A stretch of DNA of 64,000 bases. Source: Methylophaga sp. (GTDB lineage: Bacteria > Pseudomonadota > Gammaproteobacteria > Nitrosococcales > Methylophagaceae). Positions 41,692 to 53,378 of the stretch are shown here, in pieces; the first letter of the stretch is position 1, and each line of letters starts with the position of its first letter. The stretch is taken from contig NZSL01000007.1 of NCBI GenBank assembly GCA_002696735.1, positions 58,350-122,349 of the forward strand. The letters are read 5' to 3'. The position numbers and the translations under genes are program-made. Under the pieces are notes generated by a model. The model did not search any database and had not been told where the DNA came from. It saw nothing but the letters and a program-made list of their open reading frames with translations.

Positions 41692-43271
41692 AAAGAATTA
41701 TTCCAATCCCTGCTCAACCATCTGTAAAGCCATGTTGGTGCAGCATATTTATCATCTTTATTTAACTGTACCCGAAATTCCGCTACATCGGCATCTTCAG
41801 GATCGAAAGTAATAAATACCCTTGCACCCTTTATATGCGGGTTTTCCTGAATCCGGCTTTCAAGAATTTTGCCATTGCTAATACTGGCAACAACATCAAT
41901 CTGTTCAATATCCTGACTATCGATATTGCTGTAATCAATCACAATTTCTTTACTATCATCAAAGAGCTTGAGACCACTGCTACTGTTCACAATGCGCGGT
42001 TTATTAGTGTCTTCTGGAACATCATCAGGCGAGGTTAAGGTATAGGCATATTCAAACGCTTCACCTTTTTTCAAGCCATCGGCTGGTCTCCAATAAGCCA
42101 CAACGTTATCGTTTTCCTCAGAAGCTGACGGAATTTCAACAAGTTCTACCTGACCTTTTCCCCAGTCACCTATAGGTTTGACCCAAGCAGAAGGACGTCT
42201 GTGGTAATTAGCTTCCAGATCCTGATAATAATCAAACTCACGGTGGCGTTGAATCAAACCAAATCCTTTGGGGTTCTCATCTATAAATGCACTGATTTGG
42301 AGTGTTTGCGGGTTGTTCAATGGACGCCATAAACGCTCACCCTTGCCATTACGCATTTGCAAACCTTCAGAGTCATGTACAGCAGGTCGAAAATCTAATT
42401 GATCAGCGCGATCCATTCCGCCATGCATAAACATGGAAGTTAGTGGTGCAAGCCCGACATGCTTAATATCAACACGTGGGAAGAGGATGGCATCGACATC
42501 AATTTTACTGGGCGATCCTGGATGAATCCCGAAACGATAGGCACCGGTAACACTTTTACTATCGAGTAAGGCATGCACCACAATGGCATTCTGACTTGAA
42601 GAGGGCCTTTCAATCCAGAAACGTTTGAAAAGAGGAAACTCTTCACCTTTGGGTTGTGCGACGTCAATGGCCAGACCGCGAGCAGAAATACCATAGAGCT
42701 GACCTTTGGAAACTACCCGAAAATAACTGGCTCCCTGAAATACAATAAACTCATCCTGATAGTCGTCATTGTTTATTGGATAGTGAAGCCGTAAACCTGC
42801 ATATTTACCAACTTCTACAAGTTTTTTACCAATTGCCTCATTCGGAACCTTGAAGGATGTTTCAGATAATTCGAGTGGAAAAGCCTTGCCACTTTCGACT
42901 ACATCAATATCAATCAAATCTTTATACAAAAAGCCAGGTGCGAATAATTGAACCGAAAACTTGGTTGGGGTCTTGCCCCAGATCGCTGCATTTTCCTGAA
43001 AATTTATTTGTCGATAAGTTGAATAATCAAGTTTTGCTAATTCGTCGGGCGCGTTTGGCGGAGCTTTAAAAGGCTTTTCGGCAAGTTGGCGGGCTATCTC
43101 AACCACTGTGTTACGTGAAAATTCTGTTCCTGCATCGCCATTTTCAACAGATGTTTCTGCCTGCGCTGTTTGGATAAACAGAATGAGAAAAAAAGCCGTA
43201 ATAAGCCCGGAAAGGGTCTTTGTGTAGAGTGAAGAGTCAGTTTTTTGATGAAGAGATAAATAACTCAACAT
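41688..43271 (-). CDS. opgG: Periplasmic glucan biosynthesis protein OpgG (MdoG)
   Basis: Periplasmic protein needed with OpgH for glucan synthesis, probably branching or release. The 527-aa protein has a signal peptide (LSGLITAFFLILFIQTAQA) and family blocks PNEAIGKKLVEVGKYAGLRL, GISARGLAIDVAQPKGEEFP, RWLCxG-type regions, MFMHGGMDRADQLDFRPAVHDSEGL and IDENPKGFGLIQRHREFDYYQD. First gene of the opgGH operon. Confidence 0.94.
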   Translation of the reverse strand: MLSYLSLHQKTDSSLYTKTLSGLITAFFLILFIQTAQAETSVENGDAGTEFSRNTVVEIARQLAEKPFKAPPNAPDELAKLDYSTYRQINFQENAAIWGKTPTKFSVQLFAPGFLYKDLIDIDVVESGKAFPLELSETSFKVPNEAIGKKLVEVGKYAGLRLHYPINNDDYQDEFIVFQGASYFRVVSKGQLYGISARGLAIDVAQPKGEEFPLFKRFWIERPSSSQNAIVVHALLDSKSVTGAYRFGIHPGSPSKIDVDAILFPRVDIKHVGLAPLTSMFMHGGMDRADQLDFRPAVHDSEGLQMRNGKGERLWRPLNNPQTLQISAFIDENPKGFGLIQRHREFDYYQDLEANYHRRPSAWVKPIGDWGKGQVELVEIPSASEENDNVVAYWRPADGLKKGEAFEYAYTLTSPDDVPEDTNKPRIVNSSSGLKLFDDSKEIVIDYSNIDSQDIEQIDVVASISNGKILESRIQENPHIKGARVFITFDPEDADVAEFRVQLNKDDKYAAPTWLYRWLSRDWNNSL

Positions 43272-43468
43272 TGGGCTAAATCCTTATTGCGGGATAAATG
43301 AAACGGGATAGAATTCGGGAAGGCTCGGTCGTATATGGTTTAGATCTGGTTAATTCAATATTTCAGATCTAGTAAACTGGCACCATAACTTGAGTTAAGC
43401 CTATCTAATATGCTAAACCAAACTGAAAAATTGTTCTGAAAATTATTATTGTCAGGTAGCTAACTTGC

Positions 43469-43672
43469 ATGAGTAACAACAATAACGGCCCAGATAGAGC
43501 TGATGAAGTGATCTGTGATTGCAGTGGAACCACTCGTGGGAAGATCATCAGTCTGTTCGAGCAGGGTATCGTCGATACCGATACTATCTCACGAAAAACT
43601 GGCGCAATTTCAGGATGTGGTTCCTGTGATTATGATATTGAGAACCTGCTTGATGAGCTTGTTGTTAAATAG
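43469..43672 (+). CDS. BFD-type [2Fe-2S] ferredoxin-like protein
   Basis: A 67-aa protein with the BFD fold: VICDCSGTTRGKIISLFEQG then TGAISGCGSCDYDIENLL, giving C-x-C ... C-x2-C for a [2Fe-2S] cluster. Bacterioferritin-associated ferredoxin releases iron from bacterioferritin; related domains exist in nitrite reductase and other proteins. It precedes a TonB receptor with a Fur-like box, which suggests an iron link. Confidence 0.85.
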   Translation: MSNNNNGPDRADEVICDCSGTTRGKIISLFEQGIVDTDTISRKTGAISGCGSCDYDIENLLDELVVK

Positions 43673-43793
43673 CAACAATATTCATAATTGTTGTTAAATA
43701 CCTATTTTTCATAGCTTTGTAATATTTGTTATTACATCTTCTCACTGATTGTTCCGAAAATTCCTGGTTTAGATGTGAAAAATTCTTGACTGG

Positions 43794-43814
43794 TTAATAA
43801 GAACCATTACCATT
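43794..43814. promoter_or_regulatory. Fur-like box and promoter before the TonB receptor
   Basis: TTAATAAGAACCATTACCATT resembles the Fur consensus (GATAAT-GATAAT-CATTATC), with about 13 of 19 matches by eye. A TTGACT -35 lies at 43786 with TACCAT about 17 bp further, so binding would block the promoter. Confidence 0.5.
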
Positions 43815-43859
43815 CGCCTTTACATTTCTTTACGTATGGCAATTTTGAAGGTACATAAT

Positions 43860-46034
43860 ATGGCAAATGGTATTCGCAAGCCGCGAAATTTCAAGTTCAA
43901 ACCTATCGTTTCAGTGGTGACATTGGCACTTGGAACACTATATGGTTCACAGGTAGCAGCAGAGGAAGATGTCAAATCCTTAGATTCCGTAACTGTTATT
44001 GGTAGTGAACAAGCTGCTCGTGAGTTACCAGGATCGGCTTATTATATTGATAATGATCAGCTTACAACTGAGGCCACCACAGATATTCATCAGGTTCTGA
44101 AAACTGTTCCTGGTATTTATATATTGGAAGAAGATGGTTTAGGTTTGCGTCCCAATATTGGTATTCGTGCTGCAGCACCAGAACGCAGCCAAAATATCAC
44201 GCTGATGGAAGATGGTGTGTTGATCGCACCGGCACCTTATTCCAATCCAGCAGCCTACTATTTTCCAACAGCCATGCGTTTGCATTCGATTGAAGTGTTA
44301 AAAGGCGCACCATTATTACGTTATGGACCTCAAACTATTGGTGGTGTCGTTAACCTGGTTTCTACGCCGATCCCGGAGAGTAATCGTGGCCGTGCCATGT
44401 TTATGCTTAGTGATGAAGGTTCGTTTGATACCCATGCCTATTACGGTGGTAAAGAAGGTGGCTTTGGTTATTTATTGGAGACTGTTCAACGTAATAATGA
44501 AGGTTTCAAAGATATTGACCGTAGTGGACAGGACAGTGGGTTTGAAATTCAGGATTATGTCGGCAAATTGTCATGGGAAGATGAACGCAATAAAGTTTTA
44601 TTTAAATTCCAACGTTCCTTCGAAGATTCTAATGAAACCTATGCAGGTTTAACTGATGCTGATTTCCGAAATGATGAAAACCGTCGTTACGGACTGACAG
44701 AAATAGACAATATGGATAACGACCATACTGGCCTGAACCTTACCCATAATTTCAAATGGAGCGACACGTTTAATTCAACAGTGACCCTGTACCATAATGA
44801 ATTCAAGCGTAACTGGTTTAAATATAACAACAACATCAAATTAATTGATCAAGCTAATGCTGGAGACGCTAACGCCCAGGCAATACTTGATGGTTCACAA
44901 GATGTTACTGGTCTTCAGTACAAGAATAATAATCGTGAGTATGATTCTTATGGCGCACAGCTGAATTTCAACTGGCTGGTTGGTGCACACGATCTGAATT
45001 TTGGTGTTCGTCAGCACTTCGATGAAACGGATCGTTTCCAACCAGTCGATACCTATGATCAGATTAATGGACAACTGGTTTTTCAAAGTAGCGATGCAGA
45101 TACTGTGAGTGGCGGCGATAATCGTTTAGAGGAAGCGCAAGCACTAAGCATGTGGATCACCGATAATTTCCAGGTTACTGACAAGTTATTAGTGAACTTG
45201 TCTCTGCGTATGGAAGATGTTGAAAGCAAAGCTCGGCGATATACAGACCCAAGCCGATCAACCGTAATGACTAACAGCAAAGTTGAAAATGATTATCAGG
45301 AATTTTTACCAGGTATTTCAGCAACATATGATTTGACGGAAAACTGGCAAGTATTAGCGGGTTACCATGAAGGTATGGTTCCGATTAGTGCCGGAGCTGA
45401 AGATGGTACTGATCCGGGTTTGAGCGATAACTATGAATTCGGTGTGCGTTTTAATCAAGGCACATTCTACAGTGAGGCAATCGCTTTCTACTCTGACTTT
45501 AGTAACTTTGTCGAGCAATGTTCGATCGCTTCCAAATGCAGTAATGGTGCTGATTCTGGTTCATTTAGTCTGGGTGGAGCAGAGGTTAAAGGTCTTGAGT
45601 TTCAAGCAGGTAAATTATTTGCGGCTGGTAACTTTATGATCCCCGTGGATATTACCTACACCTATACTGACGGCGAAACCACATCTGGTGATCAACTTGA
45701 TAGTGGTTTAGAACTGCAAAATATTCCTGAAAATATGTTCAGTGCGAGAGTTGGTTTAGAGCATAGCAGTGGCTGGAATAATTACGCAGTGGCTAAATAC
45801 ATAGATGAAACTTGTGTGGATGTCGGCTGTAATAAATCAGACAGTCGTTTTGATCGCACAGACGGTTTATTCACGATGGATTTGATCAGTCGTTATCAAT
45901 TCGTGGATGGGCCAGAAGTATTTTTGAAAGTTGAAAATGTCTTTGACCGTCAAGAAATTGTGGCTCGCCAACCTTTTGGTGCACGCCCGAATATTGATCG
46001 TACGGTTTATGCTGGTGTAATTATCGACTTTTAA
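43860..46034 (+). CDS. TonB-dependent outer-membrane receptor (FecA-like, iron/siderophore)
   Basis: A 724-aa receptor importing an iron chelate. Signal peptide (FKPIVSVVTLALGTLYGSQVAA), TonB-box-like region VKSLDSVTVIGSE, plug domain (VLKTVPGIYILEEDGLGLRPNIGIRAAAPERS, LRYGPQTIGGVVNLVSTP) and a 22-strand barrel ending in RPNIDRTVYAGVIIDF with terminal F. The plug blocks resemble FecA. ATG 43860 (GAAGG upstream) is preferred over ATG 43836. A strong terminator follows. Confidence 0.9.
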   Translation: MANGIRKPRNFKFKPIVSVVTLALGTLYGSQVAAEEDVKSLDSVTVIGSEQAARELPGSAYYIDNDQLTTEATTDIHQVLKTVPGIYILEEDGLGLRPNIGIRAAAPERSQNITLMEDGVLIAPAPYSNPAAYYFPTAMRLHSIEVLKGAPLLRYGPQTIGGVVNLVSTPIPESNRGRAMFMLSDEGSFDTHAYYGGKEGGFGYLLETVQRNNEGFKDIDRSGQDSGFEIQDYVGKLSWEDERNKVLFKFQRSFEDSNETYAGLTDADFRNDENRRYGLTEIDNMDNDHTGLNLTHNFKWSDTFNSTVTLYHNEFKRNWFKYNNNIKLIDQANAGDANAQAILDGSQDVTGLQYKNNNREYDSYGAQLNFNWLVGAHDLNFGVRQHFDETDRFQPVDTYDQINGQLVFQSSDADTVSGGDNRLEEAQALSMWITDNFQVTDKLLVNLSLRMEDVESKARRYTDPSRSTVMTNSKVENDYQEFLPGISATYDLTENWQVLAGYHEGMVPISAGAEDGTDPGLSDNYEFGVRFNQGTFYSEAIAFYSDFSNFVEQCSIASKCSNGADSGSFSLGGAEVKGLEFQAGKLFAAGNFMIPVDITYTYTDGETTSGDQLDSGLELQNIPENMFSARVGLEHSSGWNNYAVAKYIDETCVDVGCNKSDSRFDRTDGLFTMDLISRYQFVDGPEVFLKVENVFDRQEIVARQPFGARPNIDRTVYAGVIIDF

Positions 46035-46077
46035 ACAAGCGAAAAAAGTAAGTCTGATTTAAGACTGAATAATTGTT

Positions 46078-46118
46078 GAAAAAAAACGCCTGAAGAATGA
46101 CTTCAGGCGTTTTTTTTT
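46078..46118. terminator. Bidirectional terminator between the TonB receptor and cysZ
   Basis: ACGCCTGAAG, loop AATGA, CTTCAGGCGT, with A-run before and T-run (9 T) after. Serves both converging genes. Confidence 0.92.
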
Positions 46119-46123
46119 TAAGC

Positions 46124-46894
46124 TTATTTAGTTGGAAAGCTATTGTTAAGATCAATTTTATTGTTCTTTTGTAATTTCCCAACATATAAGGCCGTTGCAC
46201 CAGCCACAGCAACTGGAATAATCAGAAAATTTATTACCGGAATCATTGTTGCACCCAAAGTTGTCATGCCAAAGCCTAACGCCAATGATCGCTTGGTTCT
46301 GAGCAGTTCTCGTTGCTGCTTAAATCCCATTAAATGATTTCCCATTGGATAGTCATGATAATCAAGTGCCAGAGTCCAACTGGAAAAAAATAACCATAAC
46401 AAGGGTGCAATGAGATTCAGTCCGGGTATCCACGACAGGATAAACAGTGGAATCATCCATTTCAGCAAATAGCCTAATTTGCGTAATTCATTAAAAATCA
46501 TTCTTGGTGTGTCAGCAATTAATTGCCAGACAGTTTGTTCAGGTGGAGCCTGATTGGATAAACGTTTTTCTACAGCTTCTGCCAACAGTCCATTAAATGG
46601 TGCAGCAACGATATTGGCGAGAATGGAAAAAGTGAAAAACACAATTAATACAATCAGTACCGCAAACAACGGCCAAAGAATCCACATCAATGCATTGGAT
46701 AACCATTCCGGTAACCAGGTTGGTGTCAATTGTGTCATCCAATAATCAAACTGGTTAATACCTAGCCAGATCGCTCCAGCAAACAACAAGGTATTTATCA
46801 AAATTGGAATATAGGCAAAGCGACGTACGCCGGGTTGATTGATAAGTTTGAAACCGCTTAATAAATAGCGCGAACCTTGGATAAAATCACCCAT
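46124..46894 (-). CDS. cysZ: Sulfate transporter CysZ
   Basis: CysZ is an inner-membrane sulfate permease feeding cysteine synthesis. The 256-aa protein has family-wide blocks GSRYLLSGFKLINQPGVRRF, NIVAAPFNGLLAEAVEKRL, SWIPGLNLIAPLLW, FSSWTLALDYHDYPMGNH and about four to six hydrophobic helices. Third gene of a queF-sugar kinase-cysZ unit, 12 bp after the kinase stop. Confidence 0.88.
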   Translation of the reverse strand: MGDFIQGSRYLLSGFKLINQPGVRRFAYIPILINTLLFAGAIWLGINQFDYWMTQLTPTWLPEWLSNALMWILWPLFAVLIVLIVFFTFSILANIVAAPFNGLLAEAVEKRLSNQAPPEQTVWQLIADTPRMIFNELRKLGYLLKWMIPLFILSWIPGLNLIAPLLWLFFSSWTLALDYHDYPMGNHLMGFKQQRELLRTKRSLALGFGMTTLGATMIPVINFLIIPVAVAGATALYVGKLQKNNKIDLNNSFPTK

Positions 46895-46906
46895 TTTTTC
46901 AATACC

Positions 46907-48184
46907 TTATTGGAATAATGTAAGACCATCTCTTGCAAGTAATGCACTGCCATATGCTGCTTCAGTATGTTCCACTGTTTCAAATGGAACCTGCAATAAA
47001 GACTCACGCAGCTTTGTCCAGACAGGATTTTTAGCGCCACCGCCAACACTTCGAATCGACGTTAACGGTGTAGCACTTAATTGTTGCAGATATTGGTAAC
47101 CTGTTTTTTCTATACTGGCAATGCCAGCCAGCAACCCATGCAGAAATAGATGATCTTCCGCTGGTCGGGGTAACAATTTTGCTGGATAGTTTGGATCAGC
47201 AACTGGAAAACGCTCTCCCGGCGTTAGCAATGGATAATAGTCCGGTGCAGACTGGTTTAAATCAATTTTCTGGCTTAACGTGATTAATTGCTCGTCAGTA
47301 AAGAAATGTCTCAATACTGCTCCACCGCTGTTAGACGCGCCACCACATAACCAGCGATTTCCTAATTTGTGGCTGTAAATACCTGTTTCAGCATCAAATA
47401 CCGGATTTTTACAGATAAGTTTCAAGACCAGCGTTGAACCCAGTGATGTTACGCCTTCTCCAACCCGGCGAGCCCCAGTAGCGATAAATGCAGCCAGGCT
47501 ATCAGTGGTTCCGGCTTTAATCAGGGGCGGTGCTGACTGGTTTATCCCAAGTTTTAGCATAACGGCTTCTGAGAGTTTGCCAATCACCGTACCTGGTGCA
47601 ACAACGTTTGGTAAAACGCTCATTGGCGTTATTAATTCCAGCCAGCTGGGCCAGTGATTTGCCACTACATCAAAACCAGACTTCAAGGCATTATTGTAAT
47701 CCGTTATACCGGGTGTCGCGCCGAGCTGAATAGCCAGCCAATCGGCCTGGTGCAACAGATAATATTTTTCAGGTAACGCCAGGGTTAATTGAAAATACAG
47801 CAATTTTGCCAAACCGCTGCTGGGACCACTTGCTGCTGAATTGATAGGTGCTTTTTCCGCTATTTTTTCACTCGCCATGTAAGCACGTTGATCGTTATAC
47901 ATCAACATCTCGGTCAGAGGATTTCCTTGGTGGTCAGATAACATTACCGAGCCGGAAGTCGCATCAATGCTAATGGATTCAATGACAACTGCGGGAAGTT
48001 GCTTTACCAGCCTTTTTAGCGCCTCAAAAAGATAAAGAGACTGCTGTTTGGGTGAGGGGTAAGGGTGTGGAGCTGCGGGAAGGTTTTGTTCAATCTGGGC
48101 AATAATATTGCCGTTTTGGTCTACGGCGCAGACCCGGCACCCGGAGGTGCCGAAATCAATGCCTATCCATGCGCTCTCGCGCAT
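46907..48184 (-). CDS. FGGY-family carbohydrate kinase (D-ribulokinase-like)
   Basis: A 425-aa sugar kinase of the actin/hexokinase fold. N-terminal WIGIDFGTSGCRVCAVD (phosphate 1), SIDATSGSVML, MYNDQRAYMAS, LIKAGTTDSLAAFIATGA, TSLGSTLVLK, and RSVGGGAKNPVW (adenosine). Resembles the plant/bacterial D-ribulokinase group rather than glycerol or xylulose kinases. The frame starts as TTG at 48220 inside queF, but ATG 48184 (2 bp past the queF stop) is chosen. Confidence 0.85.
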   Translation of the reverse strand: MRESAWIGIDFGTSGCRVCAVDQNGNIIAQIEQNLPAAPHPYPSPKQQSLYLFEALKRLVKQLPAVVIESISIDATSGSVMLSDHQGNPLTEMLMYNDQRAYMASEKIAEKAPINSAASGPSSGLAKLLYFQLTLALPEKYYLLHQADWLAIQLGATPGITDYNNALKSGFDVVANHWPSWLELITPMSVLPNVVAPGTVIGKLSEAVMLKLGINQSAPPLIKAGTTDSLAAFIATGARRVGEGVTSLGSTLVLKLICKNPVFDAETGIYSHKLGNRWLCGGASNSGGAVLRHFFTDEQLITLSQKIDLNQSAPDYYPLLTPGERFPVADPNYPAKLLPRPAEDHLFLHGLLAGIASIEKTGYQYLQQLSATPLTSIRSVGGGAKNPVWTKLRESLLQVPFETVEHTEAAYGSALLARDGLTLFQ

Positions 48185-48186
48185 AT

Positions 48187-48576
48187 TTATGGAAGCTGGA
48201 CAGGCGTTGGTGCGACCCAACCTTCTTTGCGATATTCGGCAACAACATTGGTATAAACGCCACCACGGACATTGAAAATGCCGGTAACACGCATAAAACG
48301 GGGTTCAGTTGCAGCCACTAAATCAGTCAGAATCTGATTGGTCAGTTTTTCATGAAAACCACCTTCTTCACGGTAAGACCAGAAGTAAAGCTTCAGAGAT
48401 TTCAGTTCAACGCATTTTAAATCCGGTACATAATCGATCTTAATCGTGGCAAAATCCGGCTGACCAGTTTTCGGACACAGACAAGTAAATTCAGGTGTTT
48501 CGATGTGGATGGTATAATCCCGCTCCGGTACTGCGTTATCGAAGGTTTCCAGTTGTTTGCTTGGTAGCGTAGACAT
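48187..48576 (-). CDS. queF: 7-cyano-7-deazaguanine reductase QueF
   Basis: NADPH-dependent reduction of preQ0 to preQ1 in queuosine synthesis. The 129-aa unimodular (short) form has the active-site cysteine in [11 protein letters not shown], followed by [20 protein letters not shown] (QueF motif) and [11 protein letters not shown]. The single-domain length is like that of Bacillus QueF. No other queuosine gene is in the window. Confidence 0.94.
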   Translation of the reverse strand: MSTLPSKQLETFDNAVPERDYTIHIETPEFTCLCPKTGQPDFATIKIDYVPDLKCVELKSLKLYFWSYREEGGFHEKLTNQILTDLVAATEPRFMRVTGIFNVRGGVYTNVVAEYRKEGWVAPTPVQLP

Positions 48577-48635
48577 AGGTAATCTCTAAGTGTGAACAAA
48601 ACCGTTATTATCCCTGAGTTGGCAGATTTAATTAA

Positions 48636-51384
<2,749 letters not shown>

Positions 51385-52431
51385 ATGAGTGCAGTTGCTG
51401 ATGCCATCAAAAAAGTCGCCACCGGCCCCCATCTGAGTAAAGATCTCAGTCTTGAGGAAAGCCGTGAAGCGATGCTGGAAATCCTCTCAGGTGAAGTGGA
51501 TCCGGTGCGAATGGCGGTAATGCTGATTGCATTGCGAATGAAACGGGAAACCGATGAAGAAAATCTGGGGCTGTTGTTAGCTATCCAGGAAAAGACCGGA
51601 CAACATCCACTTGATGTGGATAATGTGATGCTACTTTCCGATCCGTTTAATGGCTTTAGCCGCCATTGTCCAATAGCGGCATTTTTACCTGCCGTAATGG
51701 CAGCTTGTGGTTTGCCAGCGTTATCGCAAGGTGTTTACCAAATGGCACCGAAATTTGGTGTCACCCATGCACAGGTGTTAGAAGCAGCGGGTGTGAATAT
51801 TCAGTTGACGGTCGCTGAAGCGGCCGAACAACTAAACCATGCTGATACCGGCTGGGCCTATCTTGATCAGGCAATTACCACACCCAGTTTGTTTGCGTTA
51901 CAGGATTTACGCCGTTTGATGATTAAACGCCCTAGTCTGGCGACATTGGAAAAGCTGGTGATGCCGGTTAAGGCTAAGAAAACGCATCTACAAATAGGCT
52001 TTGTACATAAAGCCTATCCGCCAGTGTTGGCTTATCTTGCCAAACAGAGCGGCTTTGACAGCGCATTGATCGTACGTGGTCTGGAAGGCGGGATTGTGCC
52101 AACCTTACGTGAAACCTCGGATAACTTTTTATTGATCGATGGTGCATTAAAACCCTGTTCATTGGATCCTCAGGCATTTGGTGTTGATCAGCAGACTCGA
52201 GGCGTTATGCCTGATTTGGATCAACTGACAGCAGCAGAGTCAGCCCAACGTGGAATTGCGGCATTGCAGGGTGAAAAAGGGGTGGCTTATGATTTGCTGG
52301 TTTATGGAGCAGCAATGGCTTTATGGCACTGTGGATTGGTTTCAGATCAGAATAGAGCAGGGGATTTAGTAAGGAAGAGCCTCGATTCGGGTAATGCCTT
52401 TGCTGCTTTTGAAAAAGGTAGAACAAAATGA
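51385..52431 (+). CDS. ybiB: YbiB/TrpD2-like glycosyltransferase-fold protein
   Basis: A 348-aa protein with the anthranilate-phosphoribosyltransferase fold (SLEESREAMLEILSGEVDPVRMAVMLIALRMK, RHCPIAAFLPAVMAACGLPA). YbiB in E. coli binds DNA and RNA rather than acting in tryptophan synthesis. The catalytic PRPP loops of TrpD (GTGGD-like) are replaced by SDPFNGFSRHCP, as in YbiB. ATG follows the ligA stop directly. Confidence 0.82.
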   Translation: MSAVADAIKKVATGPHLSKDLSLEESREAMLEILSGEVDPVRMAVMLIALRMKRETDEENLGLLLAIQEKTGQHPLDVDNVMLLSDPFNGFSRHCPIAAFLPAVMAACGLPALSQGVYQMAPKFGVTHAQVLEAAGVNIQLTVAEAAEQLNHADTGWAYLDQAITTPSLFALQDLRRLMIKRPSLATLEKLVMPVKAKKTHLQIGFVHKAYPPVLAYLAKQSGFDSALIVRGLEGGIVPTLRETSDNFLLIDGALKPCSLDPQAFGVDQQTRGVMPDLDQLTAAESAQRGIAALQGEKGVAYDLLVYGAAMALWHCGLVSDQNRAGDLVRKSLDSGNAFAAFEKGRTK

Positions 52432-52844
52432 TTTTGCAACAACAATTACAATTTGAATTGAAAGGCCGCAGCACCATCAATATCACTGATGATGTGGCTA
52501 AAATTGTATCTGCTTCGGGAATCACTACCGGAACCTGTCATGTGTTTGTCCAACACACCAGTGCTTCTTTGATGATTTGTGAAAATGCTGACCCTGATGT
52601 CAGACGTGATCTGGAAACCTACATGCAACATATCGTCCCCGATGGAGATCCCATGTTTTTACATCAGGATGAAGGTCCGGATGATATGAGCGCGCATATC
52701 CGTACCGTGTTGACTAATCCCGATCTGGTGGTACCGGTCAGTAATGGAAAATGTGCTTTGGGGATCTGGCAGGGAATCTATTTATGGGAACACAGAACGC
52801 ATCGGCAGCAGCGTCGTGTGATCGTTACAGTACAAGGTGAATAA
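52428..52844 (+). CDS. yjbQ: YjbQ-family (UPF0047) protein
   Basis: A 138-aa small beta/alpha protein. Signatures: TTGTCHVFVQHTSASLMICENADPDV, MQHIVPD, DEGPDDMSAHIRTVLTNPDLVVPV, LGIWQGIYLWEHRTHRQQRRVIV. Some homologues have low thiamine-phosphate-synthase activity in vitro. Overlaps ybiB by 4 bp. Confidence 0.9.
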   Translation: MILQQQLQFELKGRSTINITDDVAKIVSASGITTGTCHVFVQHTSASLMICENADPDVRRDLETYMQHIVPDGDPMFLHQDEGPDDMSAHIRTVLTNPDLVVPVSNGKCALGIWQGIYLWEHRTHRQQRRVIVTVQGE

Positions 52845-52847
52845 AAA

Positions 52848-53378
52848 ATGAATGAAGAATTTGAACAGGATCACCTTGATGAAGAATTTGATTGGTCTTC
52901 GATTCCCAAGAGTAAATCGCGTATTAAACGAGAACTCGATGCGTTAAGAAAGTTAGGTCAGGATTTAATAGAGCTGCCAAAAAAAGACTTATTAAAACTG
53001 GAGCTGGACGAAGATTTAACTGAAGCGGTTCTTAAAGCCCAAACCATGAGTAAAGGGGCCTTAAAACGGCAGACCGGTTATATCGGTGGCATTATTGCCC
53101 GACTGGATCATGAAGAAATACAGCAGAAACTGGAACAGCTGAAGCAGCCTAAACAGGCTCAAACTGACCAGTTTCATCAACTGGAAAACTGGCGGGATCG
53201 CTTATTAGCAGAAGACGATACTGTTGTGACAGAACTACGCGGTTATTTTGAAGATTTTGATAATCAACACGTAAGACAGTTGGTCCGGAATGCCAAGCAG
53301 GAAGCCGCCAAACAACAGCCGCCAAAATCTGCCCGACTATTGTTTAAATATCTGCAGCAATTACAGCAAAATCAGTGA
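52848..53378 (+). CDS. darP: Ribosome-associated protein DarP/YjgA (DUF615)
   Basis: A 176-aa charged helical protein, member of the DUF615 family that associates with late 50S precursors. Family blocks: SKSRIKRELDALRKLGQDLIELP, ALKRQTGYIGGIIARLD, LENWRDRLL, NQHVRQLVRNAKQEAAK, PPKSARLLFKYLQQL. Last gene of the zipA operon; the 3' end overlaps the convergent sensor kinase by 7 bp. Confidence 0.92.
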   Translation: MNEEFEQDHLDEEFDWSSIPKSKSRIKRELDALRKLGQDLIELPKKDLLKLELDEDLTEAVLKAQTMSKGALKRQTGYIGGIIARLDHEEIQQKLEQLKQPKQAQTDQFHQLENWRDRLLAEDDTVVTELRGYFEDFDNQHVRQLVRNAKQEAAKQQPPKSARLLFKYLQQLQQNQ

